Assembly: GCA_947056845.1 (NCBI GenBank)
Contig: CAMSCJ010000014.1
Coordinates: 1-49,594 of the forward strand
Length of the DNA stretch: 49,594 bases
From: an uncultured Mycoplasmatota bacterium
GTDB lineage: Bacteria > Bacillota_I > Bacilli_A > RF39 > UBA660
Reading direction: 5' to 3'
In this document: in pieces, positions 35,286-44,917 of the stretch
Position numbering within the stretch: the first letter of the stretch is position 1
Layout: each line of letters starts with the position of its first letter
The notes under the pieces: generated by a model
The model's database searches: none
What the model was told of the DNA's origin: nothing
Seen by the model: the letters and a program-made list of their open reading frames with translations, nothing else
Translations under genes and position numbers: made by a program

Positions 35286-36599
35286 ATGCCTAAGATATAT
35301 ATTGATAAAGACGTTTTAACAGCAGCATTTGAACGATTGGAATATGTTTTTACAAATTTCGATAATTATTATTTTTCGATAAGTGGTGGAAAAGATAGTA
35401 GTGTAATGTTACAACTGGCAGCTATGAAAGCTCGTGAATTAAATAAGAAATTTAGTGTTTTATATGTTGATTTTGAGGCCCAATATAAAGCGACAATTGA
35501 TCATATATATGAACTTATTGATGCAGTTAGTGATTGTCTTGACAATTGGTACTGGATTGCACTCCCATTATCATTAAGAAATGCTGTTTCTGTGATTCAA
35601 TCAAAGTGGATTTGTTGGGATAAAGCCAGTAAGAAAAAATGGGTTAGAGATATGCCACAAAATAAGTATATTATAAATGAGAAAAATTATCCAAAAGAAT
35701 GGAATTGGTTTTATAGAGGAATGGAATTTGAGCAATTTATTATTTATTTTGCTGAATGGTTTAATAATAAAAATGGTGGGAATTCGGCCTGTGGAGTTGC
35801 AATAAGGACAGATGAAAGTTTAAATCGATTTAGAACAATTACTAATCGCTCGAAGGAGACATTTAAGGGGAAAAAGTGGACGACAAGGGTTAAGTATAGC
35901 ACGCATAATACTAATACCTATACTTTTTTTCCTATTTATGATTTTAGTACAGCTGATATATGGGGGGTTGTGGCTAAATATGATTTAAAGTATAATGAGA
36001 TTTATGAACAAATGTATAAAAATGGTGTTCCAATTTATGAACAACGACTTTGTCAACCGTATGGGGACGATCAAAGGAAAGGATTGAATCAGTTTAAGAG
36101 TTTAGAGTATGAAACATGGGAAAAGGTTTTAAATAGAGTCCATGGTGTAAATTTTGGTAGTATCTATTGCCGAACTAGTTTATTGGGGATGCTCAAAACT
36201 GAAAAGCCAGAGGGGATGACTTGGCAACAGTATGCGGTTTTTCTTTTAGAAAGTTTAGGACTTTATGCTCCTGAATTACGTGATCATTATTATCATAAAA
36301 TTTCTAAGTTTTTAAAATGGCATTCTATACGTAAAGGAATAAGTGTTTCGGATATTAAGGATGAGGAAGATAAAAGGCTTGAGGGCGCCAAAAAGGTTGC
36401 AAGTTGGCGTCGGATTGCTAGAGCAATTGAGCATAATGATTTTTGGATGAAACGGCTTAGTTTTAGTCAAACAAAATCAGATGTTAAAAAATTATATCAA
36501 TTGCGCGAAAAATATCGAAATTTGTTGGCTGAAAATAATAATGATAAAGATTTAGATGAAATTATGAAAAAAATTAGTAGAGGTGATACTGATGTATAA
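35286..36599 (+). CDS. DUF3440/PAPS reductase-like protein (IbrA type)
   Basis: The protein is 437 aa. A PP-loop ATP-binding motif SGGKDS (residues 33-38) opens an adenine-nucleotide hydrolase-type domain related to PAPS reductase, with FSVLYVDFEAQY, ICWDKASKKKW and a Trp-rich middle. The C-terminal part contains KRLEGAKKVASWRRIARAIE, typical of DUF3440/IbrA. In E. coli IbrA works with IbrB to activate genes, but the biochemistry is unresolved. The ATG at 35286 has GGAG 8 nt upstream. Its stop overlaps the GNAT-like gene by 8 bp, and the ParB-like partner follows. Confidence 0.8.
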   Translation: MPKIYIDKDVLTAAFERLEYVFTNFDNYYFSISGGKDSSVMLQLAAMKARELNKKFSVLYVDFEAQYKATIDHIYELIDAVSDCLDNWYWIALPLSLRNAVSVIQSKWICWDKASKKKWVRDMPQNKYIINEKNYPKEWNWFYRGMEFEQFIIYFAEWFNNKNGGNSACGVAIRTDESLNRFRTITNRSKETFKGKKWTTRVKYSTHNTNTYTFFPIYDFSTADIWGVVAKYDLKYNEIYEQMYKNGVPIYEQRLCQPYGDDQRKGLNQFKSLEYETWEKVLNRVHGVNFGSIYCRTSLLGMLKTEKPEGMTWQQYAVFLLESLGLYAPELRDHYYHKISKFLKWHSIRKGISVSDIKDEEDKRLEGAKKVASWRRIARAIEHNDFWMKRLSFSQTKSDVKKLYQLREKYRNLLAENNNDKDLDEIMKKISRGDTDV

Positions 36600-37002
36600 T
36601 GTTAAGGTTTATATGGGTAATTATGATAAAGGTGAATTTTACTCAATAATGGGAAAGTTTTTTGCTGAACGTATTTATAAAAGAGTGATGCCTTATTTAA
36701 TTAATGATAAGGAAAAAATTTGGTATTTATTTTTTTTAGATGAAGAATTAGCTGGATTTTGTGGTGTTAGTATTTGTGATGAGTATACTAATTTTACGGA
36801 TATTTATGCGGTGGATAAATATTATAAGACAGGAATATTAGATTTTATGTGTAACCGATTATTTAAATTATATCGTATGGAGAATATTAGAGTTTTAACG
36901 GATAATTCAAAAGAGATAGAGATATGGACGAATCTGGGTTTTAAAAACGTTGGAGAAAAGGGAAGATATCAGAATTTATTATGGGTGAAGAATAATGAGT
37001 AA
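36592..37002 (+). CDS. GNAT-like acetyltransferase in IbrA/IbrB-type operon
   Basis: This 136-aa protein resembles a compact GNAT fold (IWYLFFLDEELAGFCGV, then LTDNSKEIEIWTNLGFKNVG near the end), but the acetyl-CoA loop is not a clean match. It overlaps the upstream DUF3440 gene and the downstream ParB-like gene by 8 bp each, so translation of all three is coupled. The ATG at 36592 follows GAGGTGA at 5 nt. It could acetylate a partner or substrate in this system, but no function is known. Confidence in the GNAT label is moderate. Confidence 0.6.
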   Translation: MYNVKVYMGNYDKGEFYSIMGKFFAERIYKRVMPYLINDKEKIWYLFFLDEELAGFCGVSICDEYTNFTDIYAVDKYYKTGILDFMCNRLFKLYRMENIRVLTDNSKEIEIWTNLGFKNVGEKGRYQNLLWVKNNE

Positions 37003-37516
37003 AATTGACTTTCCTGTTTTAGATGTCAAAATGATTCCTATTGATAAAGTAGTGGCTAATGATTATAATCCTAATAAGGTCGCAAAACCAGAACTGCTTT
37101 TGTTAAAGCACTCAATTGAGAAGGATGGTTATACACAACCAATTGTTGTATATTATGATAAAAAGAGTGATTTATATATAATTGTTGATGGTTTTCATCG
37201 CTATAGATGTGCTAAAGAATTTTTCAATTTGAAATTGATTCCAGTTGTCGAAATAAAAAAGGATATTAGTAATCGCATGGCTTCAACAATAAGACATAAT
37301 CGGGCTCGAGGAACGCATCAAATAAAAGATATGAGCAAGATTGTTAAGGATTTATCAGGTGGTGGTTGGAGTGATGAACGAATTTGTCGAGAACTTGGTA
37401 TGGAACTTGATGAAGTGATAAGGCTTAAACAAATTACAGGTTTAAAGGAGGCATTTCAAAATCATGATTTTAGTAAGTCATGGGAGGAGTTTGAGGCTAA
37501 ATATTATAAAGGATAA
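36995..37516 (+). CDS. ParB-like nuclease-domain protein (IbrB type)
   Basis: The protein is 173 aa. A ParB/Srx-like domain (about 1-110) has MIPIDKVVANDYNPNKVAKP, LYIIVDGFHRYRCAKEF (the GxHR-type motif) and STIRHNRARGTH. The C-terminal part contains a helix-turn-helix-like ELGMELDEVIRLKQI. In E. coli the pair IbrA (DUF3440) and IbrB (ParB-like) act together. Recent work on ParB-fold proteins shows CTP-binding and other activities, so the enzymatic role here is open. A terminator follows after 17 bp, closing the operon. Confidence 0.78.
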   Translation: MSKIDFPVLDVKMIPIDKVVANDYNPNKVAKPELLLLKHSIEKDGYTQPIVVYYDKKSDLYIIVDGFHRYRCAKEFFNLKLIPVVEIKKDISNRMASTIRHNRARGTHQIKDMSKIVKDLSGGGWSDERICRELGMELDEVIRLKQITGLKEAFQNHDFSKSWEEFEAKYYKG

Positions 37517-37533
37517 GATAATTATAATAATTT

Positions 37534-37561
37534 AATTTGAATTTAAGTTCAAATTTTTTTA
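37534..37561 (+). terminator. Terminator after IbrA/IbrB-type operon
   Basis: AATTTGAA (37534-37541) pairs with TTCAAATT (37548-37555), followed by T's. Confidence 0.65.
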
Positions 37562-37675
37562 TTTATATTCTTGGCATTTAGTTTTTAATGATTAATTTTT
37601 TCACTAAAAATACACCATAATAACACATTTTATTCAATAATTTATATTAAGATTAAATTGTTTAGGAGGTGTATT

Positions 37676-38371
37676 TTGGATATAAATGTTTTTAGAAGGA
37701 TTGAAAAAAAATATTTATTAACTGAAGAACAATATAGATTATTGTTAGAAAAAGCTAAGGATTATATAGAGATTGATACTTATGATTATAGCACTATTTG
37801 TAATATATATTTTGATACTGATGATTATTTATTAGTTAATAGATCAATAGAAAAACCTTTATATAAAGAAAAGATTAGACTTAGAAGTTATGGTGTACCT
37901 AAGAAGAATAGTAAGGTATTTTTGGAAATAAAAAAGAAATATAAGGGAATAGTTGGTAAAAGAAGAATTTGTATTTCGCTTAAAGATTTATATATATATT
38001 TAGAAACAGGAAAATATCCTGATTGCAATAAACAGATTATGGATGAAATTGATTATTGTTTTAAATTATATCATTTAAAACCTAAAGTGTTTTTAGCTTA
38101 TGATCGGCATTCTTATAAAGGATTGGAAAATCAAAATTTTCGATTAACTTTTGATCAAAATATTAGAAGTAGAACGGACAATTTATATATAGAAAATGGC
38201 GATGACGGAAAGTTGTTGTTAGAAAATGGTGAATATATTATGGAAGTAAAAACGCTTGATTCTTATCCTTTATGGTTTGTTAATATTTTATCTAGTTTAA
38301 AAATTTATCCTATAACTTTTTCTAAATATGGGAAAGTTTATCAAAGACAAATATTTAAGAAGGAGGCATAA
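37676..38371 (+). CDS. VTC-domain polyphosphate polymerase-like protein
   Basis: This 231-aa protein has a VTC/CYTH-like tunnel fold. It opens with FRRIEKKYLLTEEQY, then NIYFDTDDYLL, the basic IRLRSYG, FLEIKKKYKGIVGKRR and a late EYIMEVKTLDSYPLWF and KYGKVYQ. These are the basic and acidic residues that line the triphosphate tunnel. VTC enzymes make polyphosphate or bind triphosphates. The TTG at 37676 is favoured because AGGAGG is 6 nt upstream; it starts DINVFRRIEKK. It leads a three-gene operon with DUF4956 and a Cthe_2159-type protein, a combination seen in many Firmicutes alongside surface proteins such as CotH. Confidence 0.85.
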   Translation: MDINVFRRIEKKYLLTEEQYRLLLEKAKDYIEIDTYDYSTICNIYFDTDDYLLVNRSIEKPLYKEKIRLRSYGVPKKNSKVFLEIKKKYKGIVGKRRICISLKDLYIYLETGKYPDCNKQIMDEIDYCFKLYHLKPKVFLAYDRHSYKGLENQNFRLTFDQNIRSRTDNLYIENGDDGKLLLENGEYIMEVKTLDSYPLWFVNILSSLKIYPITFSKYGKVYQRQIFKKEA

Positions 38372-38376
38372 TTATT

Positions 38377-39045
38377 ATGTTTAACAGTATTTTTAATGTT
38401 ACTGAATCTTTATCAATCAGTACAGTTTTGATTTGTTTTGGAATTTCGATAATATTAGGTTTGATTGTGGCATTTACACATATGAAAACAGGAAAATATT
38501 CTAAAAATTTTGTTATTACCTTGACAATTTTACCATCGATTGTTCAAGTAGTTATGTTAATGGTGAATGGAAATTTGGGAACCTCAGTTGCTGTACTTGG
38601 AGCTTTTAGTTTAATTCGATTTAGAAGTTTACCAGGAAATTCAAGAGAAATAGCGAGTATTTTTTTATCAATGGCAATTGGCTTATCAGTCGGCATGGGT
38701 CAAGTTTTGTTCGCAATTTTAATAACAATTATTATTTGTCTAGTTATAATTATATTAATGTATACTAAATTTGGTGAGGTAAAAGATGTAGTAAAAATTT
38801 TAAAAATTATTATTCCTGAAGATTTGGATTATACTGGTGTATTTGATGATATATTTTCTAAATTTACCAAAGAAATTGTTTTAGAGCAAGTTAAAACTAC
38901 AAATATGGGAAGTATGTTTGAATTAAAATATAATGTTAAGTTATTAAAAGGTATTAATGAAAAGGAATTTATTGATTCTTTAAGGTGTCGAAATGGAAAT
39001 TTGACTATATCTTTAACTAATTCTATTTCAGCAATGGAGTTATAG
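38377..39045 (+). CDS. DUF4956 membrane protein
   Basis: This 222-aa protein has four or five hydrophobic segments in the first 135 residues (for example TVLICFGISIILGLIVAF and AILITIIICLVIIILM), with the family motif LGAFSLIRFRSLPGNSREIA between them. A soluble C-terminal domain of about 85 residues follows. DUF4956 proteins occur next to VTC-domain proteins; their activity is unknown. AAGGAGG precedes the ATG and it follows the VTC gene by 5 bp, so the two are probably functional partners. Confidence 0.87.
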   Translation: MFNSIFNVTESLSISTVLICFGISIILGLIVAFTHMKTGKYSKNFVITLTILPSIVQVVMLMVNGNLGTSVAVLGAFSLIRFRSLPGNSREIASIFLSMAIGLSVGMGQVLFAILITIIICLVIIILMYTKFGEVKDVVKILKIIIPEDLDYTGVFDDIFSKFTKEIVLEQVKTTNMGSMFELKYNVKLLKGINEKEFIDSLRCRNGNLTISLTNSISAMEL

Positions 39046-39050
39046 CGGTT

Positions 39051-40862
39051 ATGAAAGATAAAAAATTAATAATAGTTATTGTTATTTTGATTTTTGCTTT
39101 TTTTGTAATTTTTTATTTTAATAAACAAAAAAATGAAGGTGTAGATGCGATTAATAAAGTTCTAAATATTGATACAATTACCGCTTCCGACAACGTTTCT
39201 GATATTGATTATTCTAAATTAAAAAAATTTGACATTGAATTAACAGAAACTTTAAAAATTAAAACTGGTGGAGTGTATAATTTGACAGGTACTATTATTG
39301 ATGGACAAATTTATATTGATACAAAAGATAGTGTTAAGTTAATTTTAAATAATGTTAATATTACTAGTAAAAATGGTCCTGCTATTATGATTGAAAATGC
39401 TAATCAGGTTTACATTGAACTTGCTAGTGATAGTGTTAATTATTTGACTGACGATAGTAATTATAAGGTTGATTTAGAAGGTGAACCAAATGCTACTATT
39501 TTTAGTAAAGATGATTTGATTTTAGATGGTAGTGGAAAGTTAGTAATATCAGCTAATTATCAGGATGGAATTGTTTCAAAAGATAACTTAAAAATTATTG
39601 CTGGTACTTATGAAATAAAGTCGGTTGATGACGCGATTCGTGGTAAAGATTCATTAGTAATTATAAATGGTAATTTTGATATCAATTCTTTTGGAGATGG
39701 TTTAAAATCTACTAATAGTAATGATAATAAACTGGGTTATACATTAATTGAAAATGGTGAATTTAATATTGTTACTACTAATGATGGAATTCAAGCTGAA
39801 ACTGATTTAGTTATTAATGGTGGCAATTTTAATATAAAAACTGGTGATGGAAGTAGTAATTCTAGTTTAGAAAATGCGAATTGGGGCAAATGGGGAGAAC
39901 CATTTAAGAATAATGATTCAGTTAAAAGTAAGGAAACTGATAGTGCTAAAGGATTAAAGGCTACTAATAATATTGTTATTAGTAATGGAACTTTTATAAT
40001 TGATTCATCAGATGACTCAATTCATTCTAATGAGAATGTTGGTATTTCTAATGGTAATTTTACTATTAATAGTGGTGATGATGGTATTCATGCTGATAGT
40101 TCCCTTATTATTGATGGTGGTAGTATCGTCATTCAAAAAAGTTATGAAGGACTTGAGGCAGAGAGTATTACTATAAATGATGGAACTATTAATATTACTT
40201 CAAGTGATGATGGAATAAATGCAGCTAGCAGTAATGATGACTCAGTTATCAACAATCGACCTGGAATGAATAATTTTGAAAATTGGGGAAATTCTAAAAT
40301 TCAGATTAATGGTGGAAATATTCTTGTTGATGCTAGTGGCGATGGGCTTGACGCTAATGGTAGTATTTATATGAATGGTGGTATAGTAGTCGTTAATGGG
40401 CCTGTTGATGGTGGCAATGGAGCGATAGATTATGATGGGGAATTTAAAATTACAGCTGGAACACTTTTAGCAAGTGGTGCTAGTGGTATGGCGCAAGGTA
40501 TTTCAAATAGTTCTACACAAAATGCTGTTATAATTAATTTTTCTAAAAATATTAATGAAGATGAATTAATTAGTATTTTTGATAGTAATGATTTAGAAAT
40601 TTTAACTTATAAATCAAATAAAAGGTATCAAAATTTAGTTATTTCAACTTCAAATATAAAATCTAATGAAAAATATACAATATATACAGGTGGAAATTCA
40701 ATAAGTGGAGAAGTTAATGGTTTATATACTGTTGGTAGTTATAAAGATGGAAGTGAATATACTACTTTTATAACAAATAATATAATAACTAATATAGGAA
40801 ATAATAGTGGATTTAATCAAGGAATGAATATGGGACCAAATGGTCCAGGTAGAAGACCATAA
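39051..40862 (+). CDS. Cthe_2159-type carbohydrate-binding surface protein
   Basis: The protein is 603 aa. A membrane anchor (LIIVIVILIFAFFVIFYF) lies at residues 5-22. Then follow repeated right-handed beta-helix-like turns with recurring SDDGI, GDDGIHA and DGGNGAIDYDG motifs, as in the Cthe_2159 carbohydrate-binding family (cellulose/pectin-type binding). The C-terminus is Gly/Asn/Pro/Met-rich (NMGPNGPGRRP). It is 5 bp behind DUF4956 and probably displayed at the cell surface, where it would contact polysaccharide. Asp-rich loops suggest calcium binding. Confidence 0.82.
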   Translation: MKDKKLIIVIVILIFAFFVIFYFNKQKNEGVDAINKVLNIDTITASDNVSDIDYSKLKKFDIELTETLKIKTGGVYNLTGTIIDGQIYIDTKDSVKLILNNVNITSKNGPAIMIENANQVYIELASDSVNYLTDDSNYKVDLEGEPNATIFSKDDLILDGSGKLVISANYQDGIVSKDNLKIIAGTYEIKSVDDAIRGKDSLVIINGNFDINSFGDGLKSTNSNDNKLGYTLIENGEFNIVTTNDGIQAETDLVINGGNFNIKTGDGSSNSSLENANWGKWGEPFKNNDSVKSKETDSAKGLKATNNIVISNGTFIIDSSDDSIHSNENVGISNGNFTINSGDDGIHADSSLIIDGGSIVIQKSYEGLEAESITINDGTINITSSDDGINAASSNDDSVINNRPGMNNFENWGNSKIQINGGNILVDASGDGLDANGSIYMNGGIVVVNGPVDGGNGAIDYDGEFKITAGTLLASGASGMAQGISNSSTQNAVIINFSKNINEDELISIFDSNDLEILTYKSNKRYQNLVISTSNIKSNEKYTIYTGGNSISGEVNGLYTVGSYKDGSEYTTFITNNIITNIGNNSGFNQGMNMGPNGPGRRP

Positions 40863-40868
40863 AATTAA

Positions 40869-40902
40869 AAAATCTTTAAGATGAAATATTTTAAAGATTT
40901 TT
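40869..40902 (+). terminator. Terminator after VTC operon
   Basis: AAAATCTTTAA (40869-40879) and TTAAAGATTTT (40891-40901) pair perfectly. Confidence 0.7.
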
Positions 40903-41005
40903 CTTATTTTGAAATAAATTTCATATATAGAAAATTATATGTAATTTATTTTAGTTAATTTACAATCATTTTAATAAATGATAAAATAATTATGGAGATG
41001 ATAAA

Positions 41006-42508
41006 ATGAAACCCTTAGTTTTGTGTATATTAGATGGAGTTGGAATTAGAAATAAAGAATATGGGAATGCCTTTATGCAAGCTAATAAACCAAATTTTGA
41101 TAGACTATGGAATGAGTATCCACATAGTTTATTGGAAGCCAGCGGAGAGAAAGTTGGCCTACCTGATGGTCAAATGGGTAATAGTGAAGTAGGGCACATG
41201 AATATAGGGGCTGGGCGTATAGTTTATCAGCCACTTCAATATATAAATGAACAAATAAGAAACAAAGATTTTTTCAAGAATGAAAAGATATTAAAAGTTA
41301 TTGAACATATAAAAAATAATAATTCTAAGTTACATGTTTTTGGCCTTTTAAGTGATGGAGGAATTCATTCGCATATTAATCATTTGTTTGCCTTATTAGA
41401 GATGTGCAAAAAAAATAGTGTTAAAAATATTTATTTACATCTTTTTTTGGATGGTAGAGATACGTTGCCAAAAAGTGCTTTGGGTTTTATTGAATTATTA
41501 AATGCTAAGATGAAAGAGCTTGAACTTGGTTCAATTGCGACTATTTCGGGAAGGTATTATGCAATGGATCGCGATAATCGATGGGATAGGGTTAAGATGG
41601 CATATAATGTAATAGTTAATGGTATAGGTCCATATTATGAAAGTGCTCAAGCTGTAGTGGATGATAATTATGCAAATGGTGTTACAGATGAGTTTGTTGT
41701 TCCTAGTATTATTGATAGGAATGGATTAATAGATGATAATGATGGTTTACTTACATTTAATTTTCGACCAGATCGTTTAAGGGAACTTTTTTATGCGTTA
41801 ACAAATCCTAATTTTAACGAATTTGAAACCAAAAAATTTACTAATATAAAGTTAGTAACAATGTTTTCAGTTAGTGATGATGTTGTTTGTGAAAATGCTT
41901 TTGAACATCAAAAATTAAATAATACTTTTGGAGAATATATTTCTAATAATGGGTTAACACAATTAAGAATTGCTGAAACAGAGAAGTATGCTCATGTTAC
42001 TTATTTTTTTGATGGTGGTGTTGAAAAGGATTTAAAGGGGTGTGATAGAATTTTGATTCCATCACCAAAAGTAGCTACTTATGATTTAAAGCCCGATATG
42101 AGTGCTTATGCAATTACTGATACTTTACTAGAGAAAATAGAAAAAGATTTGTATGATGTAATTATTGTCAATTTTGCGAATGGAGATATGGTTGGACATA
42201 CTGGAAATTTTGAGGCGGCTAAGAAGGCGGTTCAAACATTAGATGATTGTTTAGGAAGAATTGATAATGCAGTAAAAGATAAAGATGGACTTCTAATTAT
42301 AACAGCAGATCATGGTAATTGTGATTATATGTTAGATGATGCTGGAAATGTCATAACATCACATTCAACTAGTTTAGTTCCTTTTATTGTTGTAAGTCAT
42401 AATTATGAGTTACAAGATGGTAAATTGGGCGATATTGCGCCAACAATATTAAAAATTTTAAATATTGATATACCAGAAGATATGACAGGTAGTATTTTAA
42501 TAAAGTAA
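41006..42508 (+). CDS. gpmI: 2,3-bisphosphoglycerate-independent phosphoglycerate mutase
   Basis: GpmI interconverts 3- and 2-phosphoglycerate in glycolysis using two Mn ions and a Ser nucleophile. The 500-aa alkaline-phosphatase-fold protein shows LCILDGVGIRN (metal-binding Asp), the nucleophile Ser in GQMGNSEVGHMNIGAGR, HLFLDGRDTLP, and the late metal ligands NGDMVGHTG and TADHGNCD. Length is normal. ATGGAGATGAT precedes the ATG. Confidence 0.97.
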   Translation: MKPLVLCILDGVGIRNKEYGNAFMQANKPNFDRLWNEYPHSLLEASGEKVGLPDGQMGNSEVGHMNIGAGRIVYQPLQYINEQIRNKDFFKNEKILKVIEHIKNNNSKLHVFGLLSDGGIHSHINHLFALLEMCKKNSVKNIYLHLFLDGRDTLPKSALGFIELLNAKMKELELGSIATISGRYYAMDRDNRWDRVKMAYNVIVNGIGPYYESAQAVVDDNYANGVTDEFVVPSIIDRNGLIDDNDGLLTFNFRPDRLRELFYALTNPNFNEFETKKFTNIKLVTMFSVSDDVVCENAFEHQKLNNTFGEYISNNGLTQLRIAETEKYAHVTYFFDGGVEKDLKGCDRILIPSPKVATYDLKPDMSAYAITDTLLEKIEKDLYDVIIVNFANGDMVGHTGNFEAAKKAVQTLDDCLGRIDNAVKDKDGLLIITADHGNCDYMLDDAGNVITSHSTSLVPFIVVSHNYELQDGKLGDIAPTILKILNIDIPEDMTGSILIK

Positions 42509-42521
42509 GGATAGTGATAAT

Positions 42522-44852
42522 GTGATAATTAAATATCTAATACTAATAATATTTAACTTGGTTTATTCCTTAAATAATTATAATAGTATAAGTGATTTAA
42601 TTATTATTAATACTATTCTTTTTTTGTTTGATATTTTAATATGTAAAATAAAAGTAAAATTTTTATGTAAAAAATTTCTTTTATCTAGTATTATTACAAT
42701 ATTTTTAATTATTATAAATAAAGATATTTTTATTTATGGTTATAAAGATACAACTATTTCTATAAAAAATTTGGATAATCAAATAGTGGAAATTAATTCT
42801 TTATATTTGAATAATAAAAAATATAAGTTTTCTGCTGAAGATGTTTTAAATAATAATATTTATGATATATATAATAAAATAACACCAGATTATAAATTAT
42901 ACTTTAGTGATAATTATATTTTAAAAACTAATAAGGCAAAAAAAATTACAATTAATTTTGAAAAATATAATTATGATTATGATTTATTAATAAATGATGA
43001 TGTTATTTCAGTACCTAACAGTATTATTAATAATACTTCACGTTATTATAAAATATATGATAATTATTATTCATATAAATTCAATAATATTAATTATGAT
43101 AATAGTTGGTGGCTATTTAATTTTATTGTGTGTTTTTTAGGACTTAACATTATTGTTTTTATTTTTATAGATAGTTTAATTTTTAGAAAGGCCAATATTT
43201 TATTTTTAATTCTATCTTTATTTATAATTGAATATAATAGTAGTTTATTACTTAGTATTTTATCTAAGGTGATTATATTTTTTATTTCAATTATAATAAG
43301 TATAATTATTGATAAATTAAAAATAGACTTAAAGAACGATATTAAAAAGAATTTTTTAATTTCATTATCTAGTCTAGTCGTAACCTTTTGCTTAATTGGA
43401 TCGATATCTTTCGATAATTTATCTTTTAGTTATATCATTGTTTTTATTTTAACTTTGTTATGGATAGGTTATATTATAATGTTATTAAATTATTTTATAA
43501 TATATATTTCTAAAAAAATAGTAGTAGATAATAACAAGAAGTTTTTAGATAGAATTTTACTATTTGTTATTCCGCTTGTGATCTTCTTTATATATTTGTA
43601 TATTTTTTCTCCTTATATTTGTACAACTGATGGTTCTATGCAGTTGCGTGAGATAAAATCTAATATTTTAACTAATTGGCATCCATTTTTTCATACATTA
43701 TTGATGCGTTTTAGTTATGATTTATTTGGTAATTTTCGCTTTTTTATTATAATTAGAATTATATTAGTAAGTTTTCTTTTCTCTATTATTAGCACATATT
43801 TTATAAGAAAGGGTATTTCTAGAATTTTTATCTATCTGTTAGTTATATTTTTAGCCATTAATCCAATTACAGGTATCAATATGGTTTCGATTTTAAAAGA
43901 TGTAGATTATATAATATGTTTGGTATTATTAACATTTTTAATGATAAAATATGTTAATAAAGATTTTAAATTATTAGATTATTTATTTTTATTTATTTCG
44001 TTATTGTTTGTGGCTTTATTTCGTCATAATGGCTTATATGTATCAATAGGGTGTATTTTGGTATTAATTTTTTTAATAATTAAAAATAAGCATATAAAAT
44101 TTATACCTATTTGTTTATTTGTTTCAATTAGTATTTTTGTTATTAATAATTTAGTTTACAATTATTTATCTATTCAACCTGGGCTTAGAAATAATGATAT
44201 TATAACATTAGTCCATGGATTACAAGGGGTTTTTTATGAAAAGGGTAATGATGACATAAAGTTATTTTTAAGTGAATATATTGATATGGATGAATTAAAG
44301 GATTCTTATAATAAATATAATATTGATATTTTGTTACACTATGCTACGAAACCATTTCGTAATATAGAAATTAGTAAACCAGATTTAATTGGTTTATATA
44401 TGAATAATTTATTTAAATATCCAAATCTTTTGTTGAAAGATAGATTATTTGGAACTGATATAATGTGGAATATATTTAAAAAAGATGAAATCCAAACTTT
44501 TGATTATCAAATAGATAAGGATCAATTTGATTTTTCATATTATAATGCGAAAGATATAGAATTGCATGATTCAGCTTTTAAAAGAATAATCACGAAAATA
44601 TTATTATTTATTTCTAATAATAAGATTTTAAATATGATATTTTTAAGATCGGGTTTATATTTATGTTTGTTGTGGATTTTATTTATTAATTTTTTTAATA
44701 AAAAAAATTTATTAATATTATGCCCATTTATTATTAATATAGGGACTTTATTTATAGCCTTACATCATCAGTCTTATCGTTATGTTATGTTTATACCACT
44801 GATTTTTATTATTTATTTTTTACAGGTTATTTTAAATAATAATAAAGGTTGA
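42522..44852 (+). CDS. Large polytopic membrane protein (DUF6020-like)
   Basis: The protein is 776 aa with around a dozen or more hydrophobic segments and a small extracytoplasmic part between residues about 70 and 200. Motifs STDGSMQL-like CTTDGSMQL, NWHPFFHTL and the late HHQSYRYVMF resemble GT-C-type lipid-linked glycosyltransferases and DUF6020 proteins, in which acidic and His residues of an outer loop are catalytic. That is a loose match. A GTG start at 42522 follows AAGGATAG. A GT2 enzyme follows 65 bp later, so the pair may build or modify an envelope glycan. Confidence 0.6.
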   Translation: MIIKYLILIIFNLVYSLNNYNSISDLIIINTILFLFDILICKIKVKFLCKKFLLSSIITIFLIIINKDIFIYGYKDTTISIKNLDNQIVEINSLYLNNKKYKFSAEDVLNNNIYDIYNKITPDYKLYFSDNYILKTNKAKKITINFEKYNYDYDLLINDDVISVPNSIINNTSRYYKIYDNYYSYKFNNINYDNSWWLFNFIVCFLGLNIIVFIFIDSLIFRKANILFLILSLFIIEYNSSLLLSILSKVIIFFISIIISIIIDKLKIDLKNDIKKNFLISLSSLVVTFCLIGSISFDNLSFSYIIVFILTLLWIGYIIMLLNYFIIYISKKIVVDNNKKFLDRILLFVIPLVIFFIYLYIFSPYICTTDGSMQLREIKSNILTNWHPFFHTLLMRFSYDLFGNFRFFIIIRIILVSFLFSIISTYFIRKGISRIFIYLLVIFLAINPITGINMVSILKDVDYIICLVLLTFLMIKYVNKDFKLLDYLFLFISLLFVALFRHNGLYVSIGCILVLIFLIIKNKHIKFIPICLFVSISIFVINNLVYNYLSIQPGLRNNDIITLVHGLQGVFYEKGNDDIKLFLSEYIDMDELKDSYNKYNIDILLHYATKPFRNIEISKPDLIGLYMNNLFKYPNLLLKDRLFGTDIMWNIFKKDEIQTFDYQIDKDQFDFSYYNAKDIELHDSAFKRIITKILLFISNNKILNMIFLRSGLYLCLLWILFINFFNKKNLLILCPFIINIGTLFIALHHQSYRYVMFIPLIFIIYFLQVILNNNKG

Positions 44853-44917
44853 AACTATTTTTTCTAGATGTTATAATTAGTATAAATTTAATTATTTAAC
44901 TAATAGAGGTGATTAAG

